Shown: positions 18,358 through 31,966 of the stretch, one piece after another
Layout of the letters: each line of letters opens with the position of its first letter
How positions within the stretch are numbered: position 1 is the stretch's first letter
Assembly (NCBI GenBank): GCA_029866205.1
Contig: JARWZT010000003.1
Location: forward strand, 182,606-246,605
From: Rhodoferax sp.
GTDB lineage: Bacteria; Pseudomonadota; Gammaproteobacteria; Burkholderiales; Burkholderiaceae_C
Direction of reading: 5' to 3'
DNA length: 64,000 bases
The notes under the pieces: generated by a model
The model's input: only the letters and a program-made list of their open reading frames with translations
What the model was told of the DNA's origin: nothing
Database searches by the model: none
Translations under genes and position numbers: made by a program

Positions 18358-19590
18358 ATGAATCTTTTTACACCGCTCACCTTGCCCAACGCCACGGTGC
18401 TTTCGAATCGCATTGTCAAAGCCGCCATGGAAGAAAACATGTGCGATGCCGACCATGCGCCCTCTGATGCGCTCTTGCGTCTGTACCGTGCCTGGGCGCA
18501 AGGCGGTGCGGGTTTGATACTGACGGGCAACGTGATGGTGGATCGCCGGGCGATGACAGGACCGGGGGGCGTGGTTTTAGAGGACGACCGGCACCTGGAT
18601 CGGTTCAGGCAATGGGCGCAGGTGGCCCAAAGCGCGGGCGCACAGGTTTGGATGCAGATCAGCCACCCGGGTCGGCAAATGATGGCTGCATTGGGACAGG
18701 AAACCTGGTCCGCGTCTGCGGTGCCCTTAGACATGGGGAATTTGTCGAACAAATTTTCTGTTCCTAAAGCCATGACCGTAGCGGACATTCACGAAGTTCA
18801 GGAGCGCTTTGTCCGCACCGCAAAGTTAGCCGAACGTGCCGGATTTAACGGGGTGCAAATCCATGGGGCGCATGGTTATTTGCTGAGTCAATTTCTTTCG
18901 CCGATCTCCAATCAGCGCCAAGACGCCTGGGGCGGCAGCATCGACAACCGGGCCAGGCTCCTGCTGGACATTGTGACGGCCGTGCGGGCCGCGGTAGCGC
19001 CCCAGTTTGCGGTCGCAGTCAAGCTCAATTCGGCAGATTTTCAGCGTGGCGGGTTTAGCCCCGAAGACGCTCAGCAGGTGGTGCAGCGGCTCAATGGCCT
19101 GAACGTGGACGTGGTCGAACTCTCTGGCGGCAGCTACGAGGCACCCGCCATGCAGGGCCAAGCCCGGGACGGGCGCACGCTGGCCCGAGAGGCGTATTTT
19201 TTGGAATTTGCCCAAAACATGATGGCGGTGGCGCACATGCCTCTGATGGTGACCGGCGGTATACGGCGCAAAGCGGTGGCCGAGCAGGTGGTGAGCAGCG
19301 GCGTGGCCTTGGTGGGCATGGCAACGGCCTTGGCCATCGACCCGGCGCTGCCACAGGCATGGCGTGCCGGCCAGGATGTTCAACCGGCACTGACCCCCAT
19401 CACCTGGAAAAACAAAATGATGGCGGCCTTGGCCACCATGGCGCGGGTGAAGTACCAGCTCAAACGCTTGAGCCAGGGCCAAACCACCGTGCCCTCCATA
19501 TCCCCCTTGTGGGCGCTGGTCTCGCAGCAAGTGAGTACGGCCCGACAAAGCAAAAAGTACCGCCGGTGGATGGCGAAGCACTCCGCCTAG
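18358..19590 (+). CDS. NADH:flavin oxidoreductase (Old Yellow Enzyme family)
   Basis: The 410-residue product has the FMN-binding TIM barrel of this family: LPNATVLSNRIVKAAMEENM at the N-terminus, QISHPGRQ, the substrate-site pair IHGAHGYLLSQFLSP (His-x2-His) and WGGSIDNRARL, then VTGGIR in the phosphate site. Enzymes of this group reduce activated C=C bonds using NAD(P)H; the substrate here cannot be read. There is no C-terminal iron-sulfur/FAD extension, so it is the short form. The ATG at 18358 is 43 bases after the SOUL gene. Confidence 0.87.
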   Translation: MNLFTPLTLPNATVLSNRIVKAAMEENMCDADHAPSDALLRLYRAWAQGGAGLILTGNVMVDRRAMTGPGGVVLEDDRHLDRFRQWAQVAQSAGAQVWMQISHPGRQMMAALGQETWSASAVPLDMGNLSNKFSVPKAMTVADIHEVQERFVRTAKLAERAGFNGVQIHGAHGYLLSQFLSPISNQRQDAWGGSIDNRARLLLDIVTAVRAAVAPQFAVAVKLNSADFQRGGFSPEDAQQVVQRLNGLNVDVVELSGGSYEAPAMQGQARDGRTLAREAYFLEFAQNMMAVAHMPLMVTGGIRRKAVAEQVVSSGVALVGMATALAIDPALPQAWRAGQDVQPALTPITWKNKMMAALATMARVKYQLKRLSQGQTTVPSISPLWALVSQQVSTARQSKKYRRWMAKHSA

Positions 19591-19652
19591 TGGGGTTCAA
19601 AATCGGCCGCCAGGTCGCCCGACCAAGTCCAGGCGCCAAGCTTCAGCCGGTG

Positions 19653-20120
19653 TCAGCCCGGTTTTTTGGGGTCGACGCAGCGGGCGTCGCCTGCTTTTTT
19701 CCAGCAGTTGCAGCTCAGCGTGTAGCCCTTCATTTGCCCTTTTTTGACGCCGTTGACGCCGGCTTGCCGGGTGGCACCGGGAGGAATGTAGAGGTAGGGC
19801 GAAAATGATTTTTTGACTTCGGTGCCGTTTTGCAAGTTGACCAAAGCGCCGTGGCAGGCCAAGGGGCCGGGGAGTTTGTTGGTCGCCTCGATGAGCAGGG
19901 TGGTGTCGGCGTCTGCAGCCCATCCGGCTTTGACCTCAATTTGCTTCCACTCACCCGCCGAGAGTTCCGATTCCTGGAACGCCGACTTGGTTTCAAACGG
20001 GTTCCAGGCCCAGCTCTGTGCCGGGACCAGGCACAGGGCGACCAGCAGAGCCACGCCATGGGCGCGTACCAGCCACTGCGCTGGTGTGTCCCGTAGGGCA
20101 AGCTTGGGTGTCGGCACCAT
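19653..20120 (-). CDS. Small secreted protein, unknown
   Basis: The frame extends to 20264, but the ATG at 20120 directly precedes a plausible signal peptide (ending LVPAQSWA), giving 155 residues. The mature part is Lys/Gly-rich with cysteines (CHG, SCNC, RCVDPKKPG) that could form disulfides, and a segment SPYLYIPPGAT. No family recognised. It is divergent from the next small secreted protein across about 107 bases, which must hold both promoters. Confidence 0.6.
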   Translation of the reverse strand: MVPTPKLALRDTPAQWLVRAHGVALLVALCLVPAQSWAWNPFETKSAFQESELSAGEWKQIEVKAGWAADADTTLLIEATNKLPGPLACHGALVNLQNGTEVKKSFSPYLYIPPGATRQAGVNGVKKGQMKGYTLSCNCWKKAGDARCVDPKKPG

Positions 20121-20227
20121 GTTGAATCTCCGAATGCGCGTTGATGAAAACTTTATGATGTTAGCTGGCGAGGCGCGTATTTTTAATGTGCCCGCCCCCT
20201 TGCACGACCTCGTTGGAAAATAGCACC

Positions 20228-20488
20228 ATGATTTCAAAAACAAACTTTGCTTTCGCTGCTGCATCGCGATTTTGGGCCGCCGGCCTGGTTTTCTTGCTCG
20301 GATTGGCCTTGGGCAACAACGCGCTGGCTTACAAAGTGGAACGCGTTTGCGAAACTTCGGAGCCCACCGTAAAGAAGCCCGCCACCAAAACCTGCAAAAC
20401 GCTGCTCGTCAGGGCCGAGCCGGGTGCGGGCAAGGATGAGAAAAAAGAAGCCAAGAAAGAAGAAAAGCCGGCAGGGGGTCACCACTAA
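20228..20488 (+). CDS. Small secreted Lys-rich protein, unknown
   Basis: The product is 86 residues, with a signal peptide (AAGLVFLLGLALGNNALA) and a short mature part. This has two cysteines (VCETSE, KTCKTLLV) and a Lys/Glu-rich tail ending GGHH. Start 20228 is preferred over an in-frame upstream codon at 20186, because it sits right before the signal sequence. It is divergent from the preceding gene; the two may be co-regulated. Function unknown. Confidence 0.6.
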   Translation: MISKTNFAFAAASRFWAAGLVFLLGLALGNNALAYKVERVCETSEPTVKKPATKTCKTLLVRAEPGAGKDEKKEAKKEEKPAGGHH

Positions 20489-20526
20489 CGGCGTGCCGGT
20501 CTTGCCGCTTTTGCGGTGACATTGGC

Positions 20527-22472
20527 CTACGCGGCCAACGCCTCCAGGGCCTCAGTGGCCGCCAGCCATTGGTCTTCCAACGCTTTGAGCTCATCATTGA
20601 CTGATTTGAGGCGTTTGCCCAATTCAGCAATCTCGTGGGGCAGGGGGCTCAGGCTGAGTTTGCCTTCGAGTACCGCGCCCTCGCCGCTGAGTGTTGCAAT
20701 GCGCTCGTCCAGACGGGCGATCTCCAAAGACCATTTGCGCTGCTCGTTGGGCGAGGGAGCGGGCTTGGGCGGCTTGGCTGCAGCCTTGGCCTGTTGTTTA
20801 TTGAGTTGGCTTTGCGCCTCTTTGATGGCCTCGCGCTGGCGCTTGGCTTCGTCCAGCAGGTAGCGCTGGTAGTCGTCAAGGTCGCCGTCAAACGGTGCCA
20901 CGCCGCCGCGTGAAACCATCCAAAATTCGTCACACACCGAGCGCAGCAGCGCACGGTCGTGGCTGACCAGCATTACGGTGCCTTCAAATTCGTTGAGCGC
21001 CATGGCCAGCGCTTCGCGGGTGGCCAGGTCCAGGTGGTTGGTGGGTTCGTCAAGCAGCAGCAAATTGGGCCGCTGCCAAACGATCATGCACAGCACCAGG
21101 CGCGCTTTTTCGCCGCCGCTCATGCTGCCCACGGCCTGTTTGACCATGTCGCCGCCAAAGTTGAAGGTGCCCAAAAAGCTGCGCAGGTCTTGTTCGCGCG
21201 TGGCTTGCCCGGCAATGCGGCCTTCGGCGGTCATTTCCTTGACCAGCCGGATCATGTGTTCCAAAGGGGTATCCGCCGGGCGCAGCACGTCGAGCTCCTG
21301 CTGCGCAAAGTAGCCGATGTTCAGGCCTTTGCCCTCGGTGACTTCGCCGCCGATGGGGGCCAGATCGCGGGCCACGGTTTTGACCAGCGTGGATTTGCCC
21401 TGGCCGTTGGCACCCAAAATGCCAATGCGCTGCCCCGCCAGCACCGAACGGCTCACGTTTTGCACGATTACCGTGGGGGGCGTGCCCTCGGCTGCGTCGG
21501 CAGGCGGGGGATAGCCAAAGCTCACGCCCGACATGGACAACATGGGGTTGGGCAGATTGGCGGGCTCTTTGAATTCGAAGGTGAAATCGGCGTCCGCCAG
21601 CAGCGGCGCGATTTTTTCCATGCGGTCCAGCGCCTTGACCCGGCTTTGCGCCTGCTTGGCCTTACTGGCTTTGGCTTTGAAGCGGGCAATAAACTTTTGT
21701 AGGTGGGCAATTTTGTCTTGCTGCTTGGCAAAAGCGTTTTGTTGCAGCTCCATCTGCTCGGCGCGCATGTCTTCGAATTTGCTGTAGTTGCCGCCGTAAC
21801 GCACCAGTTTGCCGGCGTCAATATGCAAGGTGACGTTGGTGACGGCATCCAAAAACTCCCGGTCGTGGCTGATCACGACCATGGTTCCCTCGTAGCGCTT
21901 GAGCCACGCCTCGAGCCACACCAGGGCGTCCAAGTCCAGGTGGTTGGTGGGTTCGTCCAGCAGCAGCAGGTCGGAGGGACACATCAGCGCCCGCGCCAGT
22001 TGCAGGCGCATCCGCCAGCCCCCTGAAAAACTGTTGACCGGGTTTTCCAGCTCGGTGGTCTTAAACCCCAGACCCAAAATCAGTGCCTGCGCGCGTGCCG
22101 GTGCATCGTGCTCACCGGCGTCGTACAGCGCCATGTAGGCGTGTGCCATGCGGTCGCCGTCGTCGCCGGCCTCGGCAGCCTTCACCTCATCGCGGGCCGC
22201 GTTCAGGACGGTGTCGCCCTCAATCACAAATTCGGTGGCGCTTTGGTCGGTTTCAGGCATGTCCTGCGAGACCTGGCCCATGCGCCACTGGGTGGGGATG
22301 TAGTACTCGCCGGCGTCTTCGTGCAAATTGCCGTTTAGCAGGGCAAACAACGAAGATTTGCCCGCGCCATTGCGGCCCACCAGGCCCACTTTTTCTCCGG
22401 GGTTCAAAGTGACAGAGGCGTGTTCCAGCAAGACCTTGGCGCTGCGGCGCAAGGTCACGTTTTTTAAAGTAA

Positions 22473-22476
<4 letters not shown>
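20527..22476 (-). CDS. yheS: ABC-F family ATPase, YheS-like
   Basis: The 649-residue protein has two ABC ATPase domains on one chain and no membrane segment. Domain 1 has Walker A GRNGAGKSS, signature FSGGWRMRL and Walker B LLLLDEPTNHLDLDA. Domain 2 has GANGQGKST, MSGGEKARL and LLLLDEPTNHLDLAT. An ABC-F linker rich in KAKQAQSR joins them, and a C-terminal coiled coil (about 540-649) follows. ABC-F proteins act on the ribosome. The N-terminus ITLKNVTLRRSAKVLLEHAS aligns best, from memory, with E. coli YheS rather than Uup or EttA. It overlaps prmB by 4 bases and so probably ends the dap-prmB operon. Confidence 0.85.
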
Positions 22477-25716
<3,240 letters not shown>

Positions 25717-25760
25717 GGTCGGACCAATCGGACGGGGCAAAGTCGCCGTGGGGGAAGGGA

Positions 25761-26585
25761 TCAATCGCGCAGCAAATCGTTGAGCGAGGTCTTGGCGCGG
25801 GTTTGGGCGTCCACGCGCTTGACGATGATGGCGGCATACAGGCTGTATTTGCCGTCGTTTTTGGGCAAGCTGCCGCTGATCACGACGGAGCCCGACGGGA
25901 TGCGTCCGTAGCTCACCGTATCGGAAGCGCGGTCGTAAATGGGGGTGCTCTGGCCCAGGTAAACCCCCATGGAGATGACCGAGTTTTCTTCCACGATCAC
26001 GCCCTCAACCACTTCAGAGCGTGCGCCGATGAAGCAGTTGTCTTCAATGATGGTTGGGCCGGCTTGCATAGGCTCCAGCACGCCTCCGATACCCACGCCG
26101 CCGCTCAGGTGCACGTTCTTGCCGATCTGGGCACACGAGCCCACGGTAGCCCAGGTATCGACCATGGTGCCTTCATCGACATAAGCGCCAATGTTGACGT
26201 ACGAAGGCATGAGGATCACGCCCTTGGCAATAAAACTGCCGCGCCGCGCGACCGCAGGGGGCACCACGCGCACGCCCGTGGCTTTCATTTCTGCCTCGGT
26301 CATGCCGGCAAACTTGGTCGGAACCTTGTCGTAAAAGCCGAGATCGCCGGCCTGAATCAGCGCGTTGTCCTTCAGGCGGAAACTCAACAACACCGCTTTT
26401 TTGATCCACTGATGCGTGGTCCACTGGCCAACGCCGTCGCGGGTAGCGACGCGCAGCGTGCCGTTGTTGAGTTCGGAAATCACGTGTTCCACGGCTTCAG
26501 ACACTTCTTTGTGTGCAGATTGCACTGAAATGTTGGCGCGGTTTTCCCAGGCGGCGTCGAGAATGTTTTGGAGTTGTTGGGTCAT
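25761..26585 (-). CDS. dapD: Tetrahydrodipicolinate N-succinyltransferase
   Basis: The 274-residue product, exactly the usual DapD length, has the left-handed beta-helix made of hexapeptide repeats (for example [44 protein letters not shown]). It transfers succinate from succinyl-CoA to tetrahydrodipicolinate, the step before DapC. The ATG at 26585 is preferred over 26618 by family length. It stands 45 bases after dapC and 44 before the pilU-like start. Confidence 0.94.
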   Translation of the reverse strand: MTQQLQNILDAAWENRANISVQSAHKEVSEAVEHVISELNNGTLRVATRDGVGQWTTHQWIKKAVLLSFRLKDNALIQAGDLGFYDKVPTKFAGMTEAEMKATGVRVVPPAVARRGSFIAKGVILMPSYVNIGAYVDEGTMVDTWATVGSCAQIGKNVHLSGGVGIGGVLEPMQAGPTIIEDNCFIGARSEVVEGVIVEENSVISMGVYLGQSTPIYDRASDTVSYGRIPSGSVVISGSLPKNDGKYSLYAAIIVKRVDAQTRAKTSLNDLLRD

Positions 26586-26630
26586 GATGGGCAGTGGTCG
26601 CAGAAAGGTTGGGTTCAAGAATGGGGTGAA

Positions 26631-27839
26631 TCAGGCGCGGTTTCGGTCTTGTACAAAGGCCACGATGCGCTGGGCTGCCTCAAGGCACTCGTCGTTCTGC
26701 GCCACCAACGCCATCCGGATGCGCCCGGCACCGGGGTTGACACCGTGGGCCTCGCGCGCCAGATAAGAGCCGGGCAAAACCGTCACATTGTAGGCAGCGT
26801 ACAAGTCGCGGGCAAAGTCGACGTCGCTGCCCCTGACACCGGCCCACAAATAAAAACCGGCATCGGGTAGCGCCACCTCCAATACGTCCGCCAACAAGGG
26901 CGTGATCGCGGCAAACTTTTGACGGTACTGTGCGCGGTTTTCTTGCACATGGACCTCGTCGTTCCAAGCGGCAATGCTGGCGCTCTGCACGACCGGGCTC
27001 ATGGCGCTGCCGTGGTAGGTGCGGTAGAGCAAAAACTGCTGGATGAGTGTGCTGTCGCCAGCGCAAAAGCCGCTGCGCATGCCCGGCACATTGCTGCGCT
27101 TGGACAGACTGGTAAAAGAGACCAGGTTTTTGAAATCACTGCGCCCCAGGCCGGCGGCGGCCTCCAGGCCGCCCAGCGGTGCCTCGTCGCGAAAATAGAT
27201 TTCGCTGTAGCACTCGTCGGACGCAATAACAAAGCCGTAGCGATCGCTCAGGTCGAACAAAAGCTTCCATTCCGACAGCGGCATCACGGCCCCCGCCGGA
27301 TTGCCCGGACTGCAGACAAACAGCAATTGCGTGCGAGCCCACACTGCGTCGGGCACGCCCGCCCAGTCTTGGGCAAAGTTCCGCTGGGGGTCGGAGGCCA
27401 CAAAATAAGGCTCGGCACCGCCCAAAAGGGCTGCGCCCTCGTAAATTTGATAAAAAGGATTCGGGCACACCACCAGTGGCTTGGCGCTCGCCGCTTGGGG
27501 TGCGAGCACGGTTTGCGCAAAAGCAAACAAGGCCTCACGCGAGCCATTGACCGGCAGGATTTGCGTGCCGGGGTTGACTTCAAGCTGGTAGCGCCGCTGC
27601 AGCCACTGCGCAATGGCTTGGCGCAGACCGGGCTCACCCAAGGTGCCTGGGTACCCGGCCAGACCCGTGCCCATAATCGCCTCGCAGTAGGCGGTTTTGA
27701 CAAGCGCGGGTGTCGCGTGGCGGGGTTCGCCAATGCCAAGGCTGATGGGGCGGAAATCGGGGTTGGGGCGGACCGGGGCAAACAGCTGGCGCAGGCGTTC
27801 AAAGGGATAGGCCTGCAAGAGCGACAGATGGGGATTCAT
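26631..27839 (-). CDS. dapC: Succinyldiaminopimelate transaminase
   Basis: The 402-residue protein is a class I/II PLP aminotransferase. It has LGIGEPRHATP near the N-terminus, NGSREALFAFAQ in the cofactor pocket, SPGNPAG, ASDECYSEIYF and the PLP-lysine region SLSKRSNVPGMRSGF. DapC transaminates the succinylated keto-pimelate between DapD and DapE, and its place at the head of the dapC-dapD-dapE run supports that role over a general aspartate aminotransferase. The gap to the divergent Hpt gene holds the operon promoter. Confidence 0.9.
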   Translation of the reverse strand: MNPHLSLLQAYPFERLRQLFAPVRPNPDFRPISLGIGEPRHATPALVKTAYCEAIMGTGLAGYPGTLGEPGLRQAIAQWLQRRYQLEVNPGTQILPVNGSREALFAFAQTVLAPQAASAKPLVVCPNPFYQIYEGAALLGGAEPYFVASDPQRNFAQDWAGVPDAVWARTQLLFVCSPGNPAGAVMPLSEWKLLFDLSDRYGFVIASDECYSEIYFRDEAPLGGLEAAAGLGRSDFKNLVSFTSLSKRSNVPGMRSGFCAGDSTLIQQFLLYRTYHGSAMSPVVQSASIAAWNDEVHVQENRAQYRQKFAAITPLLADVLEVALPDAGFYLWAGVRGSDVDFARDLYAAYNVTVLPGSYLAREAHGVNPGAGRIRMALVAQNDECLEAAQRIVAFVQDRNRA

Positions 27840-27931
27840 GGGCGCCGATTATCGTTGATTCGTCGTTAAACTTAAAAAATTGCGCGCCCTGGCAAACGCT
27901 TGCCGGGGTGCCTTCATCGGGAGTGATTTCC

Positions 27932-28312
27932 ATGCAAACAGCGCCACAGCGCCCGCTCAGGTACACCTGCTTCAACCTGGACGGGGCCCTCGAGTTTTTG
28001 GGGGATCAACAGGGCGTCTGTGACTTGTTGCCGACCTTGTGTGCGGCGCTGGCCAAAGATGTGCCCGAGATTGCCCAATTGCTGGGCCAGGGCGACTCTG
28101 AGTGCGCTGCAGCGCGACTGCATTCGCTCAAGGGCTTTGTGCCGGTGTTCTGTTTTGCGCCGCTGGTCGAGGAGCTCACGCGGGTCGAGCGGCTCAGCCG
28201 ATTGGGAGTCTCAGACGAAGTGGTCAAGTCCTATGCCCTGTTGGCCCCTGACCTGCAGTGCCTGGGTTTGGAGGCGGCGCACTATCTGGAGCGTGCTACG
28301 CCGAAGTCTTGA
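27932..28312 (+). CDS. Orphan Hpt (histidine phosphotransfer) domain protein
   Basis: This short helical protein has the Hpt hallmark ARLHSLKGFVPVF, with the phosphorylatable His at residue 72 counted from the earlier ATG at 27908 (64 from 27932), in the H-x-L-K-G context. It then has a second helix LVEELTRVERL. No histidine kinase or response regulator is adjacent. The role, phosphorelay shuttle or a kinase-independent helical scaffold, cannot be read from the sequence. Either ATG is possible. Confidence 0.68.
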   Translation: MQTAPQRPLRYTCFNLDGALEFLGDQQGVCDLLPTLCAALAKDVPEIAQLLGQGDSECAAARLHSLKGFVPVFCFAPLVEELTRVERLSRLGVSDEVVKSYALLAPDLQCLGLEAAHYLERATPKS

Positions 28313-28436
28313 GCTGGTGCAGGGTGCGCAGCGGCGGATGCGCAGTACCCGCACGGTATCATTGCCCCCGCCTGACGCCTTGGTGAACAGGCCAATCTGA
28401 CCCCCAAAACACCCGCTTAGACCCCGTCCCACCGCA

Positions 28437-31400
28437 GTGCGCCTCAATTCGATCAAGCTGTCCGGATTCAAATCCTTTGTAGAGCCCACCAACTTTTTGC
28501 TGCCTGGCCAGCTGGTGGGCGTGGTGGGTCCCAATGGCTGTGGCAAGTCCAACATCATGGACGCCGTGCGTTGGGTATTGGGTGAGAGCCGCGCCAGTGA
28601 GCTGCGCGGCGAGTCCATGCAGGACGTGATTTTTAACGGCACCACAAGCCGCAAACCCTCCAGTCGTGCCAGTGTGGAGCTGGTGTTTGACAACGCGGAC
28701 CACCGCGCGGGCGGCCAATGGGGCCAGTTCGGAGAAATTGCGGTGCGCAGGGTGCTGACCCGAGACGGCACCTCCAGCTACTACATCAACAACCAGCCGG
28801 TGCGTCGGCGAGATGTTCAGGACGTTTTCTTGGGTACCGGCCTGGGGCCGCGCGCCTACGCGATCATCGGCCAGGGCACGATCAGCCGGATTATTGAGTC
28901 CAAGCCCGAAGAGTTGCGCCTGTTCCTGGAAGAGGCCGCTGGCGTCTCCAAATACAAAGAGCGCCGCCGCGAGACGGAAAACCGCCTGGGCGACACACGG
29001 GCCAACCTGACGCGGGTCGAAGACATCCTGCGCGAACTCAATATAAATCTGGAAAAGCTGGAAAAGCAGGCCGAGGTCGCGCTGCGCTACAAGGCTTTGC
29101 AGGCAGATGTGACCCTCAAGCAGCACCAGCAGTGGTACCTTAAGCGCGCTGAATCGCTGGCCGACCAAGCAAAGGTGCAGGCCGATGCCCAGAGTGCGGT
29201 GATCGCCCTGGAGTCGCGCATGGCCGACTTGCGCCATATCGAGGCGGACCTCGAAACCGTACGCCAGGCGCACTACGCCGCAGGTGACCAGGTCAACCAG
29301 GTGCAAGGCCTGTTGTACGAAGCCAGCACCGAGGTCGGGCGCCTGGAGGCCGAAATTCGATTTGTCGTGGAAGGCCGCCAACGGGTGGAGCAGCGCCTGC
29401 TTACGCTGGCCGAGCAAAGCACCCAGTGGGTGCAGCGCAAGGAAGAGGCGCTTGACGAGACCGAACGTTTGTCGGAATTGGCGCTGGTGGGCGAAGAGCA
29501 GGCGGCGCTTCTGGAGGCGCAGCTGGAAGACCAGGCCCTGCAGCTTCCGGATTTGGAAGAGGCCTTGCAACGCGCCCAATCGCAGGCCCATGCCCAGCGC
29601 GACAGCGTGACCCAGGTTCAGCAAGCCTTGGGTGTGCTGGCCGCTGAGCAACGCAGCGTCTCCGAGCAAAACCGACAGCTGCTGGCCCGCCGTGAACGCC
29701 TCAACGCCGACCGCAATGGCCTGACGGCCACCGACGATGCGCGCCTGGCCCAGCTGCAGGACGAGTTTGACGTGGCCCGCGAGTCTGCAGAGGTGGCCCA
29801 CGCCCGCCTAGAAGAACTGCAGGCCTTGGTGCCCCAGCTGGACGAGGCCCGCCGCGCCCAGCAACAACAGGTCAACACCGACGCGGCGCGCCAAGCCGAT
29901 GTGTCCGCCCGTCTTGACGCGCTCAAGACCCTGCAGGAACGCCTGAAGACGGACGGCAAGTTACAGCCTTGGCTGCAAAAGCACGGCCTGGAACATCTGC
30001 AAGGCCTGTGGAGCCGTATTCAGGTGCAAGCCGGTTGGGAAAACGCGGTCGAGGCGGCCCTGCGCGACCGCTTGGGCGCGCTGGAAGTGTCCCGGCTGGA
30101 CATGGTGCAGGCCTTTGGTGGTGATGCTCCGCCGGCCAAGCTGTCGTTTTTTAGTGCGCCAGTGGCCGGCAGCGCCGCAAGCAGTGGCGGATTGCCCCGC
30201 CTGCTGGACCTGGTGCGGGTCAACGACGCGGGCTTGGCCGCAGTTTTGCGGTCCTGGCTTTCGGGCTGCTTTACGGCCCCGACGCTGGAGGCTGCGCTGG
30301 CCCAGCGCAGCAGCCTGGCCGCGGGCGAGACGATTTTTGTGCCCGCGGGCCATGGGGTGTCTGCGCACAGCGTGGGTTTTTACGCCCAAGACGCGGAACA
30401 GTCGGGTTTGCTGGCCCGCGCCCAGGAGATTCAAAATCTGGAGCGCGACCTGCGTGCCCAGACCCTGATGGCCGAGGAGTCGCGGGCCGCGTTGGGCCGT
30501 GCCGAGAATGCCTATGCGGAGTCTGCCCAGCGCCTCACGGCCCTGCGCAGTCAGGCCCAGGAGGCACAGGCCCGAACCCACGGCCTGCAGGTGGAAGTGC
30601 TGCGCCTGACCCAACTGGTGGAGCAGGTACGCAGTCGAAGCGCCCAAATTGATTCCGATACCGCCGAGGTGGATGCCCAGCTAGAGGACTTGCAGGAGCG
30701 TGCGCTGCAGGCGGAGGCCCGTTTTGAAGAGCTCGACATGCAGCTGGCTGACAGCCAGGAGCGCCATGCCGAGCTGGACGAGCGGGTGATTGCCAGCCAA
30801 AACCGCCTAAGCCAATGCCGCGAACAACAGCGGGGGCTGGAGCGCCAGCACCAGGAAGCCCAGTTTTCCCAGCGCAGCCTGCAAGCCCGCCAAAGCGAAC
30901 TTCAGCGCGCCATCGAGACCGCGAGCCAACAAGCCGTTGCCGTGCAACAAGAGACCGAGCGGGCGCAGACCGAGCTGCAACGTTTGACCGCTGCAGCGGC
31001 CCAGGCGGGACTGCAAAGCGCGCTGGCTCTGAAGATGGAACGCGAGCAGCAACTCGGCGCCAAACGCAGCGAATACGACGACCTGACCGCTAAATTGCGG
31101 GCCAGCGACGAGCGTCGGCTGCAGCTTGAACGGGAGCTGGAGCCCCTGCGCCAGCGCATCACCGAGTTCCAACTCAAGGAGCAGGCGGCACGGCTGGGCT
31201 TTGAGCAATACCAGTCCCAGCTGTTTGAAGCGCAGGCAGACATGGACGCCATCGCCAAAAGCCTGGAAGAAAGTGGCATACGCCTGTCGGGCATGCAAGC
31301 CGAGATTGACCGCATGCACCGCGAGATTGCGGCGCTGGGCGCGGTGAACCTGGCTGCGCTGGACGAGCTGACCGCCGGGCGCGAGCGCAAGGAGTTTTTG

Positions 31401-31952
31401 GACGCGCAAAGCCTGGACCTGAACGAGGCCATGAATACCCTTGAAGACGCGATCCGCCGCATTGATGGCGAGACGCGTGAACTGCTGTCTGGCACGTTCA
31501 ATGAGGTCAACGCGCACTTTGGACGCATGTTCCCGGAACTGTTTGGGGGCGGAAACGCGCGCCTGGTGATTACCGGTGACGAAATACTGGACTCGGGTGT
31601 GCAGGTGATTGCCCAGCCACCAGGCAAAAAAAACCAGACCATTCATTTGCTGTCGGGCGGGGAAAAAGCGCTCACGGCGATTGCGCTGGTCTTTGCGATT
31701 TTCCAGCTTAACCCGGCACCGTTTTGCCTGTTGGACGAGGTGGACGCGCCACTGGACGATGCCAACACCGAGCGCTACGCCAAGCTGGTGACCAGCATGA
31801 GCGCAAGTACCCAGTTTTTGTTCATCAGCCACAACAAGATCGCCATGGAAATGGCCGAGCAACTGATTGGTGTGACCATGCAAGAGCAAGGCGTCTCCCG
31901 CATCGTGGCTGTGGACATGGAAGCCGCTGTGGGTTTGGTGCAAGCCGCATAA
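28437..31952 (+). CDS. smc: Chromosome segregation ATPase SMC
   Basis: The 1171-residue protein has the SMC layout. An N-terminal head has Walker A GPNGCGKSN (about 33-41) and the FKSFVEP loop. Two long coiled coils follow, rich in Glu, Gln, Ala and Arg, split by a hinge (about 500-650). The C-terminal head has signature LLSGGEKALTA and Walker B FCLLDEVDAPLDD. The start is GTG. SMC condenses and organises the chromosome with ScpA/ScpB, which are not in the window. The smc-zipA-ligA order is shared with many betaproteobacteria. Coding strand composition is high in GC. Confidence 0.95.
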   Translation: MRLNSIKLSGFKSFVEPTNFLLPGQLVGVVGPNGCGKSNIMDAVRWVLGESRASELRGESMQDVIFNGTTSRKPSSRASVELVFDNADHRAGGQWGQFGEIAVRRVLTRDGTSSYYINNQPVRRRDVQDVFLGTGLGPRAYAIIGQGTISRIIESKPEELRLFLEEAAGVSKYKERRRETENRLGDTRANLTRVEDILRELNINLEKLEKQAEVALRYKALQADVTLKQHQQWYLKRAESLADQAKVQADAQSAVIALESRMADLRHIEADLETVRQAHYAAGDQVNQVQGLLYEASTEVGRLEAEIRFVVEGRQRVEQRLLTLAEQSTQWVQRKEEALDETERLSELALVGEEQAALLEAQLEDQALQLPDLEEALQRAQSQAHAQRDSVTQVQQALGVLAAEQRSVSEQNRQLLARRERLNADRNGLTATDDARLAQLQDEFDVARESAEVAHARLEELQALVPQLDEARRAQQQQVNTDAARQADVSARLDALKTLQERLKTDGKLQPWLQKHGLEHLQGLWSRIQVQAGWENAVEAALRDRLGALEVSRLDMVQAFGGDAPPAKLSFFSAPVAGSAASSGGLPRLLDLVRVNDAGLAAVLRSWLSGCFTAPTLEAALAQRSSLAAGETIFVPAGHGVSAHSVGFYAQDAEQSGLLARAQEIQNLERDLRAQTLMAEESRAALGRAENAYAESAQRLTALRSQAQEAQARTHGLQVEVLRLTQLVEQVRSRSAQIDSDTAEVDAQLEDLQERALQAEARFEELDMQLADSQERHAELDERVIASQNRLSQCREQQRGLERQHQEAQFSQRSLQARQSELQRAIETASQQAVAVQQETERAQTELQRLTAAAAQAGLQSALALKMEREQQLGAKRSEYDDLTAKLRASDERRLQLERELEPLRQRITEFQLKEQAARLGFEQYQSQLFEAQADMDAIAKSLEESGIRLSGMQAEIDRMHREIAALGAVNLAALDELTAGRERKEFLDAQSLDLNEAMNTLEDAIRRIDGETRELLSGTFNEVNAHFGRMFPELFGGGNARLVITGDEILDSGVQVIAQPPGKKNQTIHLLSGGEKALTAIALVFAIFQLNPAPFCLLDEVDAPLDDANTERYAKLVTSMSASTQFLFISHNKIAMEMAEQLIGVTMQEQGVSRIVAVDMEAAVGLVQAA

Positions 31953-31966
31953 ATTAAGATCACGCC

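Noticed and set aside
28359..29801. 480-codon open frame antisense to smc
   Set aside because: It mirrors the GC-rich codon structure of smc, has no recognisable motif and lies wholly within a certain gene.
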